Origin: Saccoglossus kowalevskii
Taxonomy: Eukaryota; Hemichordata; Enteropneusta; Harrimaniidae
Direction: 5' to 3'
DNA length: 37,046 nucleotides
Assembly (NCBI RefSeq): GCF_000003605.2
Contig: NW_003147276.1
Location: 316,704-353,749, forward strand
A program made the position numbers and the translations under genes. Below are positions 36,913 through 37,046 of this stretch, one piece after another (the first letter of the stretch is position 1; each line of letters starts with the position of its first letter). The notes under the pieces were generated by a model. The model made no database searches. It had not been told where the DNA came from and saw only the letters and a program-made list of their open reading frames with translations.

Positions 36913-37046
36913 CTGCAAATGAAACATCTCAGGTTAGTTATTAATGAACAGTTCAGAAATAGTCAACTTTGCATGCTTGTGCGACAAAGTGAACTTGGTA
37001 AAAATTGTAGTTAATGATAAACAAGGAAGATAGGTATATGTTTATG

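Overview
The window is a single stretch of a giant muscle-type modular gene of the titin/twitchin (connectin-like) family. It is read entirely from the minus strand and is open at both ends. Very regular GT-AG introns, one protein domain per exon and about 37% G+C show a metazoan nuclear genome. Short introns (about 110 bp to 1 kb) and a TTTTCGCTGGAATT-type miniature inverted-repeat element suggest an invertebrate, probably marine, such as a mollusc, brachiopod or invertebrate deuterostome. I cannot name the species. I see no second gene, RNA gene or plus-strand gene.

I resolve 58 exons, numbered E1 to E58 in transcription order from high to low coordinates. Exons E1-E14 (36912 down to 27846) each encode one immunoglobulin I-set domain (Ig1-Ig14). 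Exons E15-E58 (27687 down to 1) encode 46 fibronectin type III domains (Fn1-Fn46) with no Ig between them. Exons E29 and E48 each carry two Fn3 domains, and E58 is cut by the window edge. By my count about 17.4 kb (roughly 47%) is coding, or about 5,800 residues. Every internal boundary is phase 1: nearly all Fn3 exons end in Pro-Pro-Tyr-G|GT and begin AG|AT-GTN-CCN, so the split codon is Gly or Asp and any exon could be skipped in frame. 31 of the 44 Fn3 exons are exactly 303 bp and 8 of the 14 Ig exons exactly 261 bp.

The parts are expected to form one elastic filament or ruler protein: a tandem-Ig segment followed by a long pure-Fn3 rod. No start, signal peptide, membrane segment, PEVK region, kinase domain or stop is present, so both ends of the protein lie outside the window. 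Introns hold two copies of one miniature inverted-repeat element (about 23.4 and 26.5 kb), an AAAT microsatellite (31.7 kb), a degenerate ~60-bp minisatellite (33.7-34.2 kb) and small inverted repeats. The most notable features are the uninterrupted Fn3 array, two interleaved Fn3 subclasses, several Ig domains that have lost core cysteines, near-identical exon ends at nucleotide level, and a few introns that stay open in frame.
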